64,000 nt of DNA from CAVOGJ01 sp963700865 (GCA_963700865.1 CAVOZC010000017.1:62001-126000), one strand, 5' to 3'. Shown: positions 35,526-45,101, numbered from the stretch's first letter. Notes: generated by a model not told the origin, from the sequence alone. A program made the numbers and translations.

Positions 35526-36905
35526 TCAGTTCATTTCACGCAATGTCGGTCGAATTTCTTCCGGCACGTCTTCGATCGAGGCATGCTGGCTGCGTTGCAA
35601 GGCCCGCAAATACATCACGATTGCCCAGCGATCCTCGGGTACGATTTGATGCCCATAGGCGGGCATCTTTCGGACGCCATGGGAAATCGTGTGAAACAAC
35701 TGGCCTACCGGTTGCTCCCTGACGTGGTCCGCATGAATAGAGGTGGGAGGCAGCCACGTTCCCTGTTCCAATTCCAAAGCCCGCTGGGATGCGAGGCCAT
35801 TCCCCATTCCGGCTCGGCCATGACAAATGGCGCAGTGGATGTTAAAGCGTTCCCGGCCCCGCTCCATCATCTCCACCGTGGCGGGAAGCGGAATCTCTGT
35901 CACCCAATGAGATTTGTCGGAGGCCGTTTCATGCAGGCTCACGGCAACCAATGGCTCGTCGGCCAACAGGGTACCGGTGGTCGCCAGATCATTTTCCGCG
36001 ATCCGTTCGTCCGTCGTCAGACTGCCGTTCCGCGTCGCCGATCCTGCTTCTGGCGGCGGCCCCGGTTGCATGCCGCGAAAGAACACCGCATCCTCCTGCA
36101 GTCGACCTCGGGCCACGGTGCCCGCGACGGGCGGACGCATGGAACGTCCGTCCGCAAACAAGGGGGAGGTGGTCTGCGACTTGAATTTTGGCTGGAAGTC
36201 CATGTCGAAAAAGTTGTGCAACCGAGGCTTGTCTGAAGTCGTCCCGCGGACGCTGGCAATCATGACCGGGGGCAAGAGAGCCAGCGTCCCCAACACCACA
36301 CCAGCCAGGAGGAAGCCACGAGGCAGCTGCGACGCTTCCTCATCAGGGGCGAGCAGCTCCACGTGCTTCGCATGGGCGCAACGCAGCAGATCCTTCACGA
36401 CGGCGCGATCAAAGTTCGCATCGTTGGCCGCGACAAACAGAAAAAAACCATCGTTGGTGGCCTTGCGAAAACGTTCGCTGCGAAAGAGCGGATTCGCAAG
36501 TCTTGGCAGACCATTTAAAAACAACATCCCAAAGAAGGCAGCAAAGGCAGCCGCCAGAATAATGACCTCGAAGGTGACCGGAATGTTTGCGGGCAAGCTG
36601 AAACGAGGCTTACCACTGATCAGGAAGGGGTAATCGACGGCATTGGTCCACCACTGGAAAGCAATCGCCGAAACACCCCCGACCACACCTGCCACGAGTA
36701 CCAGCCATCCCAACGGCGATGGCCGCACCCCGAGGGCCTGATCGATCCCATGGAGGGGAAATGGCGAAAAGGCGTCCAGCTCCTGGTAACCCTTCTTCCG
36801 CATGTCGACGGCCGCGGCGATCAGGTCGGCCGCAGTGGGAAACTCGGCCAACACGCCAAGCGGCTTGTTGCCACGATCGGTGGATTTTTCGGCAGCGACG
36901 TTCAT
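35526..36905 (-). CDS. actDE: Alternative complex III fused subunit ActD-ActE (DUF3341 plus monoheme cytochrome c)
   Basis: Residues 1-~185 are ActD: GVLAEFPTAADLIAAAVDMR, then KGYQELDAFSPFPLHG, and two helices near 60-130. A linker with a further helix (GFLLAGVVLGTLALLPPVMIAS) leads to the ActE cytochrome c. That domain has RFNIHCAICHGRAGMGNG (CxxCH heme) and RKMPAYGHQI with an axial methionine candidate. In most bacteria the two are separate genes; the fusion is known in planctomycete ACIII operons. The heme domain passes electrons from the ActA/ActB side towards the oxidase. The gene is contiguous with actC (2 bp) and actF. Confidence 0.9.
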   Translation of the reverse strand: MNVAAEKSTDRGNKPLGVLAEFPTAADLIAAAVDMRKKGYQELDAFSPFPLHGIDQALGVRPSPLGWLVLVAGVVGGVSAIAFQWWTNAVDYPFLISGKPRFSLPANIPVTFEVIILAAAFAAFFGMLFLNGLPRLANPLFRSERFRKATNDGFFLFVAANDANFDRAVVKDLLRCAHAKHVELLAPDEEASQLPRGFLLAGVVLGTLALLPPVMIASVRGTTSDKPRLHNFFDMDFQPKFKSQTTSPLFADGRSMRPPVAGTVARGRLQEDAVFFRGMQPGPPPEAGSATRNGSLTTDERIAENDLATTGTLLADEPLVAVSLHETASDKSHWVTEIPLPATVEMMERGRERFNIHCAICHGRAGMGNGLASQRALELEQGTWLPPTSIHADHVREQPVGQLFHTISHGVRKMPAYGHQIVPEDRWAIVMYLRALQRSQHASIEDVPEEIRPTLREMN

Positions 36906-36907
36906 GG

Positions 36908-38374
36908 TTACCCCTCCTGCCCCGCGAAGACGGGCTCCCGTGCCGCATCCGGTTGTTCGGGCACGGGACGCAAGCGCGAGGGGATATCGCTTCCCTCACC
37001 TGGCGGCGGCATGACCGATTTGACCTCGGCCATGGCCACCATGGGTAGATACCGGCAAAACAACAAGAAGAGGGTGAAGAACAGGCCAAAGCTGCCCAGA
37101 AACATCAGTACGTCGATCGCGGACGGAGTGTAGTATCCCCAACTGGAAGGCAAGAAATCGCGGCTGAGCGAGGTGACGGTGATTACGAATCGTTCAAACC
37201 ACATGCCAATATTGACAAACACGCAGACCACCACCATCAACCAGGGGGTCGTGCGAAACTTCTTGAACCAGAACAATTGCGGTGTCACAACATTGCAAGT
37301 GACCATCGTCCAGTAGGCCCAGGCGTACGGACCGAACGCCCGGTTGAGAAACGCGAATTGCTCATAGCCGTTCCCGCCGTACCAGGCGATGAAGAATTCG
37401 ATGCCGTAAGCAAATCCCACCATCGTTCCGGTCGCCAATACAATCTTCGTCATGTTCTCCAAGTGACGCAGAGTGACCAGATCCTTCAAGCCGAAGAAGG
37501 CCCGCGCTGGCACCATCAGCGTTACCACCATGGCGAAGCCGCTGAATACAGCGCCGGCAACAAAATACGGCGGAAAAATCGTTGTGTGCCAGCCGGGCAC
37601 CTGCGACACGGCAAAATCAAAGCTCACGATGGTATGGACGCTCAATACCAGCGGAGTGGCAAGCGCGGCAAGCAGCAGATACGCCTTTTCGTACACGCTC
37701 CATTGTCGGGCTGAGCCGGTCCAGCCCAGGGCAAACAGACCGTAGGCGAATTGCCGCACCCGCGAGGTGGCACGGTCACGCAGTGTTGCCAAATCCGGAA
37801 TCATGCCCATGTACCAGAAAAGCAGCGAAACCGTCGCATACGTCGATACCGCGAACACGTCCCACAGGAGCGGGCTGCGGAAGTTCGGCCACATCGCCAG
37901 ATGTTGGCTAGGGTATGGTGCCAGCCAATAAACAAACCAGACGCGGCCGATGTGTATGGCGGGGAAGACCCCAGCGCAGGCGACCGCGAAAATCGTCATC
38001 GCTTCGGCAAAACGATTTATGCTGGTCCGCCAATTCTGGCGGAACAGGAACAGAATTGCCGAGATCAACGTGCCTGCGTGGCCGATGCCGACCCAAAAGA
38101 CAAAATTCACGATGGGCCAGGCCCAGAAGACGGGCGCGTTATTTCCCCAGACCCCGACGCCCGTGGCAATTACGTAGCCGATCAGCCCAAAAAACATCAG
38201 GGTCAACACTACAGAAACGGCGAATGCCACGTACCAGGCGCGGGGCGGTTGGGGCCGCTCAGTAATGCCGCAGACCGTTTCTGTGATCGATCCATAGTCG
38301 TGATTGCCATCGATCAGTCGCTCGGCAATCGGGGCGAGGGAGTGTTCGTATGCGGCGAGATTAGCTGTGGCCAT
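36908..38374 (-). CDS. actC: Alternative complex III subunit ActC (NrfD/PsrC-like quinol-binding membrane protein)
   Basis: Ten helices in 488 aa carry the NrfD-family signatures ITERPQPPRAWYVAF, FWVGIGHAGTLISAILFL, AGVFPAIHIGRVW and SFDFAVSQVPGWHTTIFP. GMWFERFVITVTSLSRDFLP lies near the C-terminus. ActC binds quinol at the periplasmic side and contacts the iron-sulfur domain of ActB. The start overlaps the end of actB by 14 bp, so the two are translationally coupled. A proline-rich hydrophilic tail (MPPPGEGSDIPSR) is typical. Confidence 0.94.
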   Translation of the reverse strand: MATANLAAYEHSLAPIAERLIDGNHDYGSITETVCGITERPQPPRAWYVAFAVSVVLTLMFFGLIGYVIATGVGVWGNNAPVFWAWPIVNFVFWVGIGHAGTLISAILFLFRQNWRTSINRFAEAMTIFAVACAGVFPAIHIGRVWFVYWLAPYPSQHLAMWPNFRSPLLWDVFAVSTYATVSLLFWYMGMIPDLATLRDRATSRVRQFAYGLFALGWTGSARQWSVYEKAYLLLAALATPLVLSVHTIVSFDFAVSQVPGWHTTIFPPYFVAGAVFSGFAMVVTLMVPARAFFGLKDLVTLRHLENMTKIVLATGTMVGFAYGIEFFIAWYGGNGYEQFAFLNRAFGPYAWAYWTMVTCNVVTPQLFWFKKFRTTPWLMVVVCVFVNIGMWFERFVITVTSLSRDFLPSSWGYYTPSAIDVLMFLGSFGLFFTLFLLFCRYLPMVAMAEVKSVMPPPGEGSDIPSRLRPVPEQPDAAREPVFAGQEG

Positions 38375-41300
38375 GAAGGTGCTCTTCGTGGTTAGAGTTC
38401 GTCAAGTCGACTAAGACGGGATTGGGATTGCGAATACGGGCCAGGTACTTGGTGCGCGGCTTGACGTTCAACTCGGACAGCATCCCGTAGGCACGCGGGT
38501 CGGAATGCGCCTGGCTGACGATACTGGCGGGATCGTTGAGGTCGCCAAAGGAGATGGCTGTTGTGGGACAAGCGGCCTGGCACGCTGTTTTAATTTCACC
38601 GTCAAGAATGGGTCGCCGCTCGTTCTTCGCGTCGATTTTGACGCTCTGAATCCGCTGCACGCAGTAGGTGCACTTTTCCATCACGCCGCGGCTGCGGACG
38701 GTCACCTCGGGATTGATCAACAGTTGCGCCAGTTGTCGATTCGGCTCTTCCAACTGCTTGTTGTAGTCAAAGAAGTTGAAGCGACGAACTTTGTAGGGAC
38801 AGTTATTGGCGCAGTAGCGAGTACCAACACAGCGGTTGTAAATCATGTCGTTCAGGCCTTCGTCACTGTGAACCGTGGCCGCCACGGGACAGACCTGTTC
38901 GCAAGGGGCATTTTCACAGTGATGGCAGGCCACTGGTTGATTTGCCACTTGCGGGTTGTCAACGTCGCCCTGAAAATATCGATCGACACGGAGCCAGTGC
39001 ATCTCGCGGCCCTTCGCCACCTGATCCTTGCCGACGATGGGTACGTTGTTCTCCGCCTGGCAGGCAATCACACACGCACTGCACCCAATGCACTTGTTCA
39101 GATCGATCGCCATCCCCCAGGCGTGCCCCTCATACGAAGGCTCTTTCCAGAGCGATTCGAGCGGATTGTGATGTGAGCGGTGTTGGGCAAAGTCGGGGTG
39201 CTCCTCATATTCCTGCCGCGTCCCTTCGCGGACCAGTTCCCCCACACGTCGACCCGTTTCAGCCAACCCCACGGTATCGATCGCATGATGATCCTGCGTT
39301 GTCGCAAACTCGTAGCGGCCGCCAAGAGGCGTGACGCGGAGCTCCGTGGTAAACGCTTGATCCGCCCAAGTCCGCAGCGGATTCACATCGACACCGACCG
39401 AGGCTACACCACCGTCCGCGTGGCCACCGACGACTCCGGCCGCACGACGGCCATAGCCAAGGGCCACGCCGATGGAGCCCGCGGCCTGCCCCGGCAATAC
39501 GAACACGGGAAGGTCGATGGCCGCTGCATGACATTCCAGACGTACCAGATTGCCATGTGCCACACCTAAGGTACTTGCCGTGGCAGGGCTGACGATCGCC
39601 GCATTGTCCCAAGCCAGCTTAGTCAACGAGTCGGGCTTTTCCTGGAGCCAGCCATTGTTCGCAAAACGACCGTCCAGCACCGAATCGCTGACCGTGAATA
39701 CCAGCTCCAGGTCGCTCTTCGCGGGCTTGGCCAGCCGGCCGAGAATGGAGGCGCGATGACGAGCGAAGTCAGAGGGCGCCGCCACTGTCGCTTGAGTGGC
39801 GGAAAGAAAGCCGTCGTGCAGCAGTCGGCCCCACTCCGCTTGGGAAAGTGTTCGGCCAGCGGCGGCAGCGATCGACTCGCGGACGATTTCCTGCGGGTCG
39901 CGTCGATTGTCACACAACCATCCAAGGATTTCGATGGGTGACTTACCGTTTAGCAAAGGTTCGATCAGCGGCTGACGAACACTCAAAGTGCCATCGCAGG
40001 CCCGGGCATCGCCCCATGACTCGAACGCGTGGGCGGCGGGCAACGCCCAGGTGCATTTTGCCGACGTCTCATCATCGTACAGTCCCAGCCGAACGGTCGT
40101 GGCCACCTGCGACAAAGCCTCGCTGAACTGCAGGGCACCTGGCGCGTCATAAACCGGATTGCCCCCCAACATGACCAGCGTGTCGACTTCCCCCCCACGC
40201 ATGGCGGCCACCAGCTCCGCGAGCGAAGACGTGGGGGCCTCGTGCGAACGGTCGAACAACACGACCGTGCGGTCGATATTTCCGAGAGTAGCGTTCAGGT
40301 CCATCGCCAAGGCATGTACGTCGGCAGGTTGGCCGGGCCCTACCGCCACGAGACTTTCGCCCGGGTGGGCAACCAGATCGTCGGCAACCGCCGCGGCAAA
40401 CCGCTCAACGGCTGGCGGCAGCGGCTCCAGTCCACTCGTTCCCGCCAGGCCCAGCCCCTGACGCACCAGGGAATCAACGTGAGCCAGCAACCACCCCAGC
40501 TGGTGTGACGGTACAGGCAGGCGGTGATCCGCCGCCGCCCCGGTGACGGAATATTGACTCTCCGCGACATAACAGCGATGCATTCCGTCGCCCGGCTCCC
40601 TGCCGGAGGCGAATCCTCGCGCGTGGAAGGGCGCAGCGGCATGAATACCCAACAAATCCGCATCCAGGCAAAACAATCGCTTGGCTTTTTCCAGTTGAAA
40701 TCGGGGCCGCAGCGGACGACCAAACGCCAGTTGGATCCCTGACAACTCCTGGTCGTCCGCAAGGGGCGAGTAGGCGCAGACGAGCGCTTGGGGAAAACGA
40801 CGCCGGAACTGTCGCAATAAGGAATGGAGCGTGACCGAACACGTGGGCTCGATCAGCAATGCCAACCCTTGGCCGCCGCCCGCTTGCTTCGCGGCAAAAT
40901 GTCTCTCGCAAAAACGCTCGAACTCCGGCCACGTACGGCGAAAATCTTGTCGACCCACCCGCTCCCGCAACGAATCGCTCCGATCCGGATCGTACAGTCC
41001 CAAAATGCTGGCCTGGGCAAAGACGTCGGTGCCGCCCTTGCAGGCCGGATGTTCTGGATTGCCTTCTATCTTTACCGGGCGGCCGTCGAAGCACGTCGCA
41101 AGCAGGTGACGTGGCATGCCGCCGATTTCGATCGAAGTCGCATAGTACTCTGGCTTGCCAGGAATCCGATTCTCAGGACGCATGGCAAACGGAGCGATCT
41201 CTTCGACCTGCCACCGACAGCCGCTTAAACCCCCGAGCGCGAGCGAGGCCCCCATTAATTGCATCCACCGCCTGCGCGAGACGCCCTCGGGAAACTCCGA

Positions 41301-41411
41301 GGCCGCCACGGGAAATTCGCGGTGAACGAACTCACGGAACTCAGGTGTGTCCTGGAGTTCTCCAAGACTTCTCCAATAGGCCTTGCCCTGAATCGGGGTT
41401 ATCGATGACAT
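38361..41411 (-). CDS. actB: Alternative complex III subunit ActB (molybdopterin-like domain plus four-cluster ferredoxin)
   Basis: A twin-arginine segment, GVSRRRWMQLMGASLALGG, lies ~65 residues in. A large domain related to molybdopterin oxidoreductases follows but without metal-site residues I can identify. The last ~280 residues hold four cysteine clusters: CIGCSACVIACQ, CHHCENAPCEQVCP, CVGTRYCANNCPY and CTYCVQRIQ...CQAACP, which ligate [Fe-S] clusters. The complex oxidises quinol and passes electrons to the cytochromes. The frame could start at 41633, but MSSITPIQGKAYWRSL at 41411 is the family-like start. It overlaps actA by 13 bp. Confidence 0.93.
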   Translation of the reverse strand: MSSITPIQGKAYWRSLGELQDTPEFREFVHREFPVAASEFPEGVSRRRWMQLMGASLALGGLSGCRWQVEEIAPFAMRPENRIPGKPEYYATSIEIGGMPRHLLATCFDGRPVKIEGNPEHPACKGGTDVFAQASILGLYDPDRSDSLRERVGRQDFRRTWPEFERFCERHFAAKQAGGGQGLALLIEPTCSVTLHSLLRQFRRRFPQALVCAYSPLADDQELSGIQLAFGRPLRPRFQLEKAKRLFCLDADLLGIHAAAPFHARGFASGREPGDGMHRCYVAESQYSVTGAAADHRLPVPSHQLGWLLAHVDSLVRQGLGLAGTSGLEPLPPAVERFAAAVADDLVAHPGESLVAVGPGQPADVHALAMDLNATLGNIDRTVVLFDRSHEAPTSSLAELVAAMRGGEVDTLVMLGGNPVYDAPGALQFSEALSQVATTVRLGLYDDETSAKCTWALPAAHAFESWGDARACDGTLSVRQPLIEPLLNGKSPIEILGWLCDNRRDPQEIVRESIAAAAGRTLSQAEWGRLLHDGFLSATQATVAAPSDFARHRASILGRLAKPAKSDLELVFTVSDSVLDGRFANNGWLQEKPDSLTKLAWDNAAIVSPATASTLGVAHGNLVRLECHAAAIDLPVFVLPGQAAGSIGVALGYGRRAAGVVGGHADGGVASVGVDVNPLRTWADQAFTTELRVTPLGGRYEFATTQDHHAIDTVGLAETGRRVGELVREGTRQEYEEHPDFAQHRSHHNPLESLWKEPSYEGHAWGMAIDLNKCIGCSACVIACQAENNVPIVGKDQVAKGREMHWLRVDRYFQGDVDNPQVANQPVACHHCENAPCEQVCPVAATVHSDEGLNDMIYNRCVGTRYCANNCPYKVRRFNFFDYNKQLEEPNRQLAQLLINPEVTVRSRGVMEKCTYCVQRIQSVKIDAKNERRPILDGEIKTACQAACPTTAISFGDLNDPASIVSQAHSDPRAYGMLSELNVKPRTKYLARIRNPNPVLVDLTNSNHEEHLHGHS

Positions 41412-42082
41412 GTTGAACAATTCGTAGAAGGATGGATGTTTAGTTGGTCGCGTAGCCGTGCGCCCAAAACGGCGGGATCTTCGTCGGGCTCCCAGTCGAG
41501 TTGTGTGATGAATTCCCGCGGACGCAAGTGAGGCTCCGGGTTGCGATGACAGTCCAGGCACCACGACATCGTCAGTGGCTCGGCCTGGTAAACTTGCTCC
41601 ATTTTGTCCACACGACCGTGGCACGAGACACAACCGACGCCACGGTTTACGTGGGCGCTGTGGTTGAAATACACGTAGTCCGCCAAGTCATGTACTCGCT
41701 TCCAGCGAATGGGCTCGCCGGTCGCTTGGCTCTCCCTCACCGCTACTAACTTCTCGCTGGTCGTATGGATGGCGGAGTTCGCCACCGAGCCATCCGGATT
41801 GGCCGCGCTGTGGCAATTGAGGCAAGTTTGCGTTGCCGGCACGGCCGCATGTGCGGCGACGTCGACCGTCGAATGGCAATATCGACAGTCCATCTTGAGC
41901 GTTCCCGCGTGCAATTTGTGACTGAATGGCACGGGCTGTTTGGGCGAGTAACCCACGTTGATCGTGGTGGGAGCCGTACCATAGGCGCCCACGGCAAGCG
42001 TATAGACCGATCCCAGTAAGACCGTTGCGATGGCAATCGGTCCGAGTCGGTTGACCCAGGCGGGGAATTGAAAGCGATCCAT
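41399..42082 (-). CDS. actA: Alternative complex III subunit ActA (pentaheme cytochrome c)
   Basis: A single N-terminal helix (RLGPIAIATVLLGSVYTLAVG) anchors a periplasmic domain with five CxxCH sites: CRYCH, CLNCH, CVSCH, CLDCH and CSTCH. Additional histidines (PFSHKLHAG, YFNHSAHVNRG) are the distal ligands expected for bis-His hemes. ActA forms the electron wire of ACIII. The gene is first of the operon and starts ~280 bp after the regA stop in the same direction. A GCGNC-type dyad lies in that gap, a place where RegA/PrrA regulators could act. Confidence 0.94.
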   Translation of the reverse strand: MDRFQFPAWVNRLGPIAIATVLLGSVYTLAVGAYGTAPTTINVGYSPKQPVPFSHKLHAGTLKMDCRYCHSTVDVAAHAAVPATQTCLNCHSAANPDGSVANSAIHTTSEKLVAVRESQATGEPIRWKRVHDLADYVYFNHSAHVNRGVGCVSCHGRVDKMEQVYQAEPLTMSWCLDCHRNPEPHLRPREFITQLDWEPDEDPAVLGARLRDQLNIHPSTNCSTCHR

Positions 42083-42274
42083 AAGTCGATTTATCCGTGG
42101 TCGGCTGCTTTGTGTCGGGGAGAAAACCGCAGTGGATACGCCGTGGTCAACGCGATGTCTCGCGTGGTTGGCGTTCTGGGCATGGTACGTGGCGGTCGCT
42201 CAGCGGAACCACGCGTCAAATAGTCGCGTAATCGCGGCGATCACTGTCGAAGCCGAGAGGGCCAGCGACCGCGT

Positions 42275-42289
42275 GCGACAAAATGACGC
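42275..42289. promoter_or_regulatory. Candidate RegA/PrrA-type binding dyad upstream of actA
   Basis: GCGAC-N5-GACGC fits the degenerate GCGNC...GNCGC inverted half-sites described for PrrA/RegA. It lies ~195 bp before actA and just after regA. Short GC-rich dyads occur by chance, so this rests mostly on location. Confidence 0.35.
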
Positions 42290-42360
42290 GGCCCGAGAGA
42301 GATCCACAAATGACTTTTTAGTGTCGCACCTGAGAGCAACACTTGCCGCAGATTTCTCGC

Positions 42361-42891
42361 TCACGGCGAACGCTTTTTCAGCTTTCGTTGCAACGTGCGG
42401 CGCGGTATGTCAAGAATTTTCGCGGCGTGCGTGATGTTGCCGTCGCAATCGACCAAGACCTTTTGAATGTGATTCCATTCGGCCTCCGCCAGCGAGGGGC
42501 GTTTGGCCAGGGCATCCATCTCCATCTGCACGGAAGTTTCCTTTTGAAACGCCTGCAGGATTTGGTCCGCGTCTGCCGGCTTGGTAACGTAGTTGACCGC
42601 ACCAAGCCGCATCGCCTCGACCGCATTGGCAATGCTGCCATACCCGGTCAAGACGATCGACTTGGTGGCAGGAGAGCGATCCTTGATTTCCCTCAAGACT
42701 TCCAAGCCAGACGCGCCCGGCATACGCAGATCGACGACCGCCAAGTCGGGCGATTCGACGCCCAATTGCTCCACCGCTTGATCGACGTTGGCGGCGGCGA
42801 TTACGCGTAAACCGCGAGCGGTAATGGCGCGAGACAACTGCAGACGCAGCATCTCATCATCGTCAACGATCAGCAGTGTTTGTTCACTCAT
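42361..42891 (-). CDS. regA: Redox response regulator RegA/ActR/PrrA-type
   Basis: The 176 aa length, receiver domain (VDDDEMLR acidic pocket, phosphoacceptor D54 in VVDLRMPGASG, lysine in YVTKPAD) and Fis-type helix-turn-helix (NITHAAKILDIPRRTLQRKL) match the RegA family. These proteins have a short receiver-HTH design with no AAA+ domain. They control respiratory and oxidase genes in response to quinone redox state. The ATG overlaps the histidine kinase stop by 4 bp. The ACIII-caa3 operon follows in the same direction, so it is the natural target; other targets are likely. Confidence 0.9.
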   Translation of the reverse strand: MSEQTLLIVDDDEMLRLQLSRAITARGLRVIAAANVDQAVEQLGVESPDLAVVDLRMPGASGLEVLREIKDRSPATKSIVLTGYGSIANAVEAMRLGAVNYVTKPADADQILQAFQKETSVQMEMDALAKRPSLAEAEWNHIQKVLVDCDGNITHAAKILDIPRRTLQRKLKKRSP

Positions 42892-44264
42892 GATTCGCCT
42901 TGCCGTTGGGCCGGACGGGGCACGCGACTCGCAACCTCGCTCAAAGGTACCCGCACAAACACGCTGGTCCCAACACCCGGGGTCGATTCGGTTTCGAAGC
43001 TTCCCCCCAGGCGTTCGAAGACCGCCCTTGCCAGAAAGCGGCCCAAACCCATCCCCTTTCCGGCCTCCTTGGTGGTAAAAAAGGGCTCATCCGCCCGCTG
43101 CAACACCTCGGCCGTCATCCCCTCACCGCGGTCGCAAATCGCAATTCGCAAATGGGCCCGATCGCGAGTGACCCCAAGCGTAACAGGCTGTTCCGGCGAC
43201 GCGTCCAGCGCGTTTTGTAAGACGCCCCGCAGGGCCTGCGAAACGCTCTGCAATGGCACGAGGATGCAGCAATCCCTGGCCTGTCTGTCGATCGAAATCT
43301 GAACGCGGTCGGCGGGCAGCGACAGTTCGTTCATGGCCGATTCGATCAGCTCCTCCGCATTCAGAATCACCATCGCTTCCGCCGTTGCATGGCCGGCATC
43401 AATCGACATGCGGTCCAAGATGGCTCGACAACGGTGGACTTCCTTTCGAATCACTTCGACGTCGGCCAAGGCCTGACCGGACACCCCTTGCCCTTGGAGT
43501 TCACGTTCCATTTCTTTGGAGACGATCGCAATCGTTGTCAGCGGCGTTGCTAATTCATGGGCCGCTCCCGCGGACAATGTTCCCAGGGCTTCCCATTTCT
43601 CGCTCCGCGCCTGTCGCATTTGCGATTGACGCAGGGCTTGATCGCGAACCTTTACTTCGGACGTCAAACGGGTGACGAAATAAACGATCACCGAGGAGCA
43701 AGTGGCAAAGGCCACGATCATGCCTACTTGCGCCAGCGTGATATCAGATAGCTGGCCGACCTTGCGGAGTGTCTCTGGACGTTGCAACTCCGGAAGGGGT
43801 TCATGGAACACAAACAACGCCGCAAAACTCAAGATCGTCACGGCGTTCAGCAGCCAGGCCCGTCCTGCCGGCAACAGCATTCCCGCTAGGGCAAGGTTGA
43901 CAAAGTAGAACAGCGAAAAAGGATTGGCGTGACCGCCCGTGTAGTAGAGCAAGGAAAAAAGCACCACCAGGTCAAGTAGCATCAATGCCGTGAACACATG
44001 ATACCAGTGAGTCGTCTGCAGCGGCCGCACGCGGTTGCGGGCGAGGCGACGCAGCCAAATCGTATACACGAGATTCGTCGCGGAAGTCACGGTCACTGCC
44101 ACGAGTAATGGCGCGAGCCGCACTGGAATGCGCAAGCAGCAGGCGACCGCCCCAATCGTCGTTAGCTGACCGACCACGGCCACCCAACGCAGCTTCATCA
44201 ACCAGTTGGCATTGATGATCAACCGTTCATAGGGCATCGACGGCGGATGATCGGCGGACACCAT
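42888..44264 (-). CDS. regB: Redox sensor histidine kinase RegB/PrrB-type
   Basis: Six N-terminal helices include the quinone-sensing loop motif GGHANPF at residues 110-116, a RegB hallmark (GGxxNPF). The H-box is GAAHELATPL with H236. C279 in EVHRCRAILD matches the position of the redox-active cysteine of RegB. ATP-binding N, G1 and G2 boxes follow (LQNALDASP, DRGEGM, GKGMGLG). The kinase should read the quinone pool and phosphorylate RegA. It precedes regA with a 4-bp overlap and lies just upstream of the quinol-oxidising operon. Confidence 0.93.
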   Translation of the reverse strand: MVSADHPPSMPYERLIINANWLMKLRWVAVVGQLTTIGAVACCLRIPVRLAPLLVAVTVTSATNLVYTIWLRRLARNRVRPLQTTHWYHVFTALMLLDLVVLFSLLYYTGGHANPFSLFYFVNLALAGMLLPAGRAWLLNAVTILSFAALFVFHEPLPELQRPETLRKVGQLSDITLAQVGMIVAFATCSSVIVYFVTRLTSEVKVRDQALRQSQMRQARSEKWEALGTLSAGAAHELATPLTTIAIVSKEMERELQGQGVSGQALADVEVIRKEVHRCRAILDRMSIDAGHATAEAMVILNAEELIESAMNELSLPADRVQISIDRQARDCCILVPLQSVSQALRGVLQNALDASPEQPVTLGVTRDRAHLRIAICDRGEGMTAEVLQRADEPFFTTKEAGKGMGLGRFLARAVFERLGGSFETESTPGVGTSVFVRVPLSEVASRVPRPAQRQGES

Positions 44265-44319
44265 GCGCAGGTCGGGGATGTGCCCCAGGACGGGAATGGG
44301 GAAGAACGAGGCTCGGCTT

Positions 44320-44343
44320 TGCCGGCCGGGCGTTTAGCCGGCA
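44320..44343. other. GC-rich stem-loop overlapping the SDR stop codon
   Basis: TGCCGGC (44320-44326) and GCCGGCA (44337-44343) form a perfect 7-bp stem around the stop at 44334-44336. There is no T-run on either strand, so a terminator role is uncertain. Confidence 0.4.
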
Positions 44344-45101
44344 GATGTACGTGGACTCAATTTTAGTCCACCTAGGCCGCCATCGATAGAAAAGACCTCT
44401 CCGGTGACCCACGAATTCGCCGGATCCAACAACCACACGATGAGCGATGCGACTTCAGCCGGCTCACCCAATCTGCCCAAAGGATGCAGGCTGCACGACA
44501 TCGCCGCCGCCCGCTCGCTTTCCCAGATTTTCTGCGTGAGACGCGTTTTGACGAGACCGGGTGCGACCGCGTTGAAACGCATTCCGCGGGCGGCGTAAGA
44601 AGCCGCGGCGGCGCGGGTCAAACCGATCACGCCAGCCTTGGCTGCGGCAATCGCTTCGTGGTTGGCCAACCCGATGCGGGCAGCAGCGGAAGACATGAGG
44701 ACGATCGATCCACCCTGCTGCTTCATGGTCTTTCCGGCCGCGCGGACGGTGGCGAAGGCGGACGTGAGGTTTAAGGCGATCGTCTCTTGCCATTCCTCGT
44801 CGCTGGTCAGATGGGCGGGTTTCAGCAGGACTGAACCCACGCAATTCACCGCACCGTCAAGCCGGCCGAATGTCTCCGACGCGTGTGCGAAGCAAGCCTC
44901 GACCTCGGCCGTTTGCGACGCGTCCACCACGAGAGTGGGGGCCTGCAATTCGTGACCCAGCCCGTCTAGCCGCTCGCTTGCCGGGGCCGCCAGGAGGACT
45001 TGGTGACCAGCCGTTTTGAGCTGACGCGCGACGTGACTGCCAATCCCTCCCGAAGCCCCCAGGATCACAAAACCGCCACGCTCGACTGCTATTGTTGTCA
45101 T
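44334..45101 (-). CDS. Short-chain dehydrogenase/reductase-fold protein without the catalytic tyrosine
   Basis: The cofactor loop LGASGGIGSHVA, the VNCVGSV segment (NAG-type) and PGLVKTRLT belong to classical SDRs of ~255 aa. The active-site stretch reads LANHEAIAAAKAGVIG, where the YxxxK motif should be. The lysine is present but the tyrosine position is isoleucine; the nearby serines (MSSAAAR) remain. The protein may be a cofactor-binding regulator or use another residue. Its position upstream of regB, on the same strand with ~70 bp between, does not reveal a function. Confidence 0.75.
   Translation of the reverse strand: MTTIAVERGGFVILGASGGIGSHVARQLKTAGHQVLLAAPASERLDGLGHELQAPTLVVDASQTAEVEACFAHASETFGRLDGAVNCVGSVLLKPAHLTSDEEWQETIALNLTSAFATVRAAGKTMKQQGGSIVLMSSAAARIGLANHEAIAAAKAGVIGLTRAAAASYAARGMRFNAVAPGLVKTRLTQKIWESERAAAMSCSLHPLGRLGEPAEVASLIVWLLDPANSWVTGEVFSIDGGLGGLKLSPRTSAG

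Noticed and set aside
41925..41945. TGGCACG on the plus strand near 41929
   Set aside because: No TTGC follows at the required spacing and the site is inside actA on the opposite strand. The same holds for TGGCACG at about 43255.
42132..42434. 100-residue plus-strand frame between regA and actA
   Set aside because: It overlaps the regA C-terminus antisense, has no Shine-Dalgarno and no recognisable sequence; the region is better explained as the actA promoter region.
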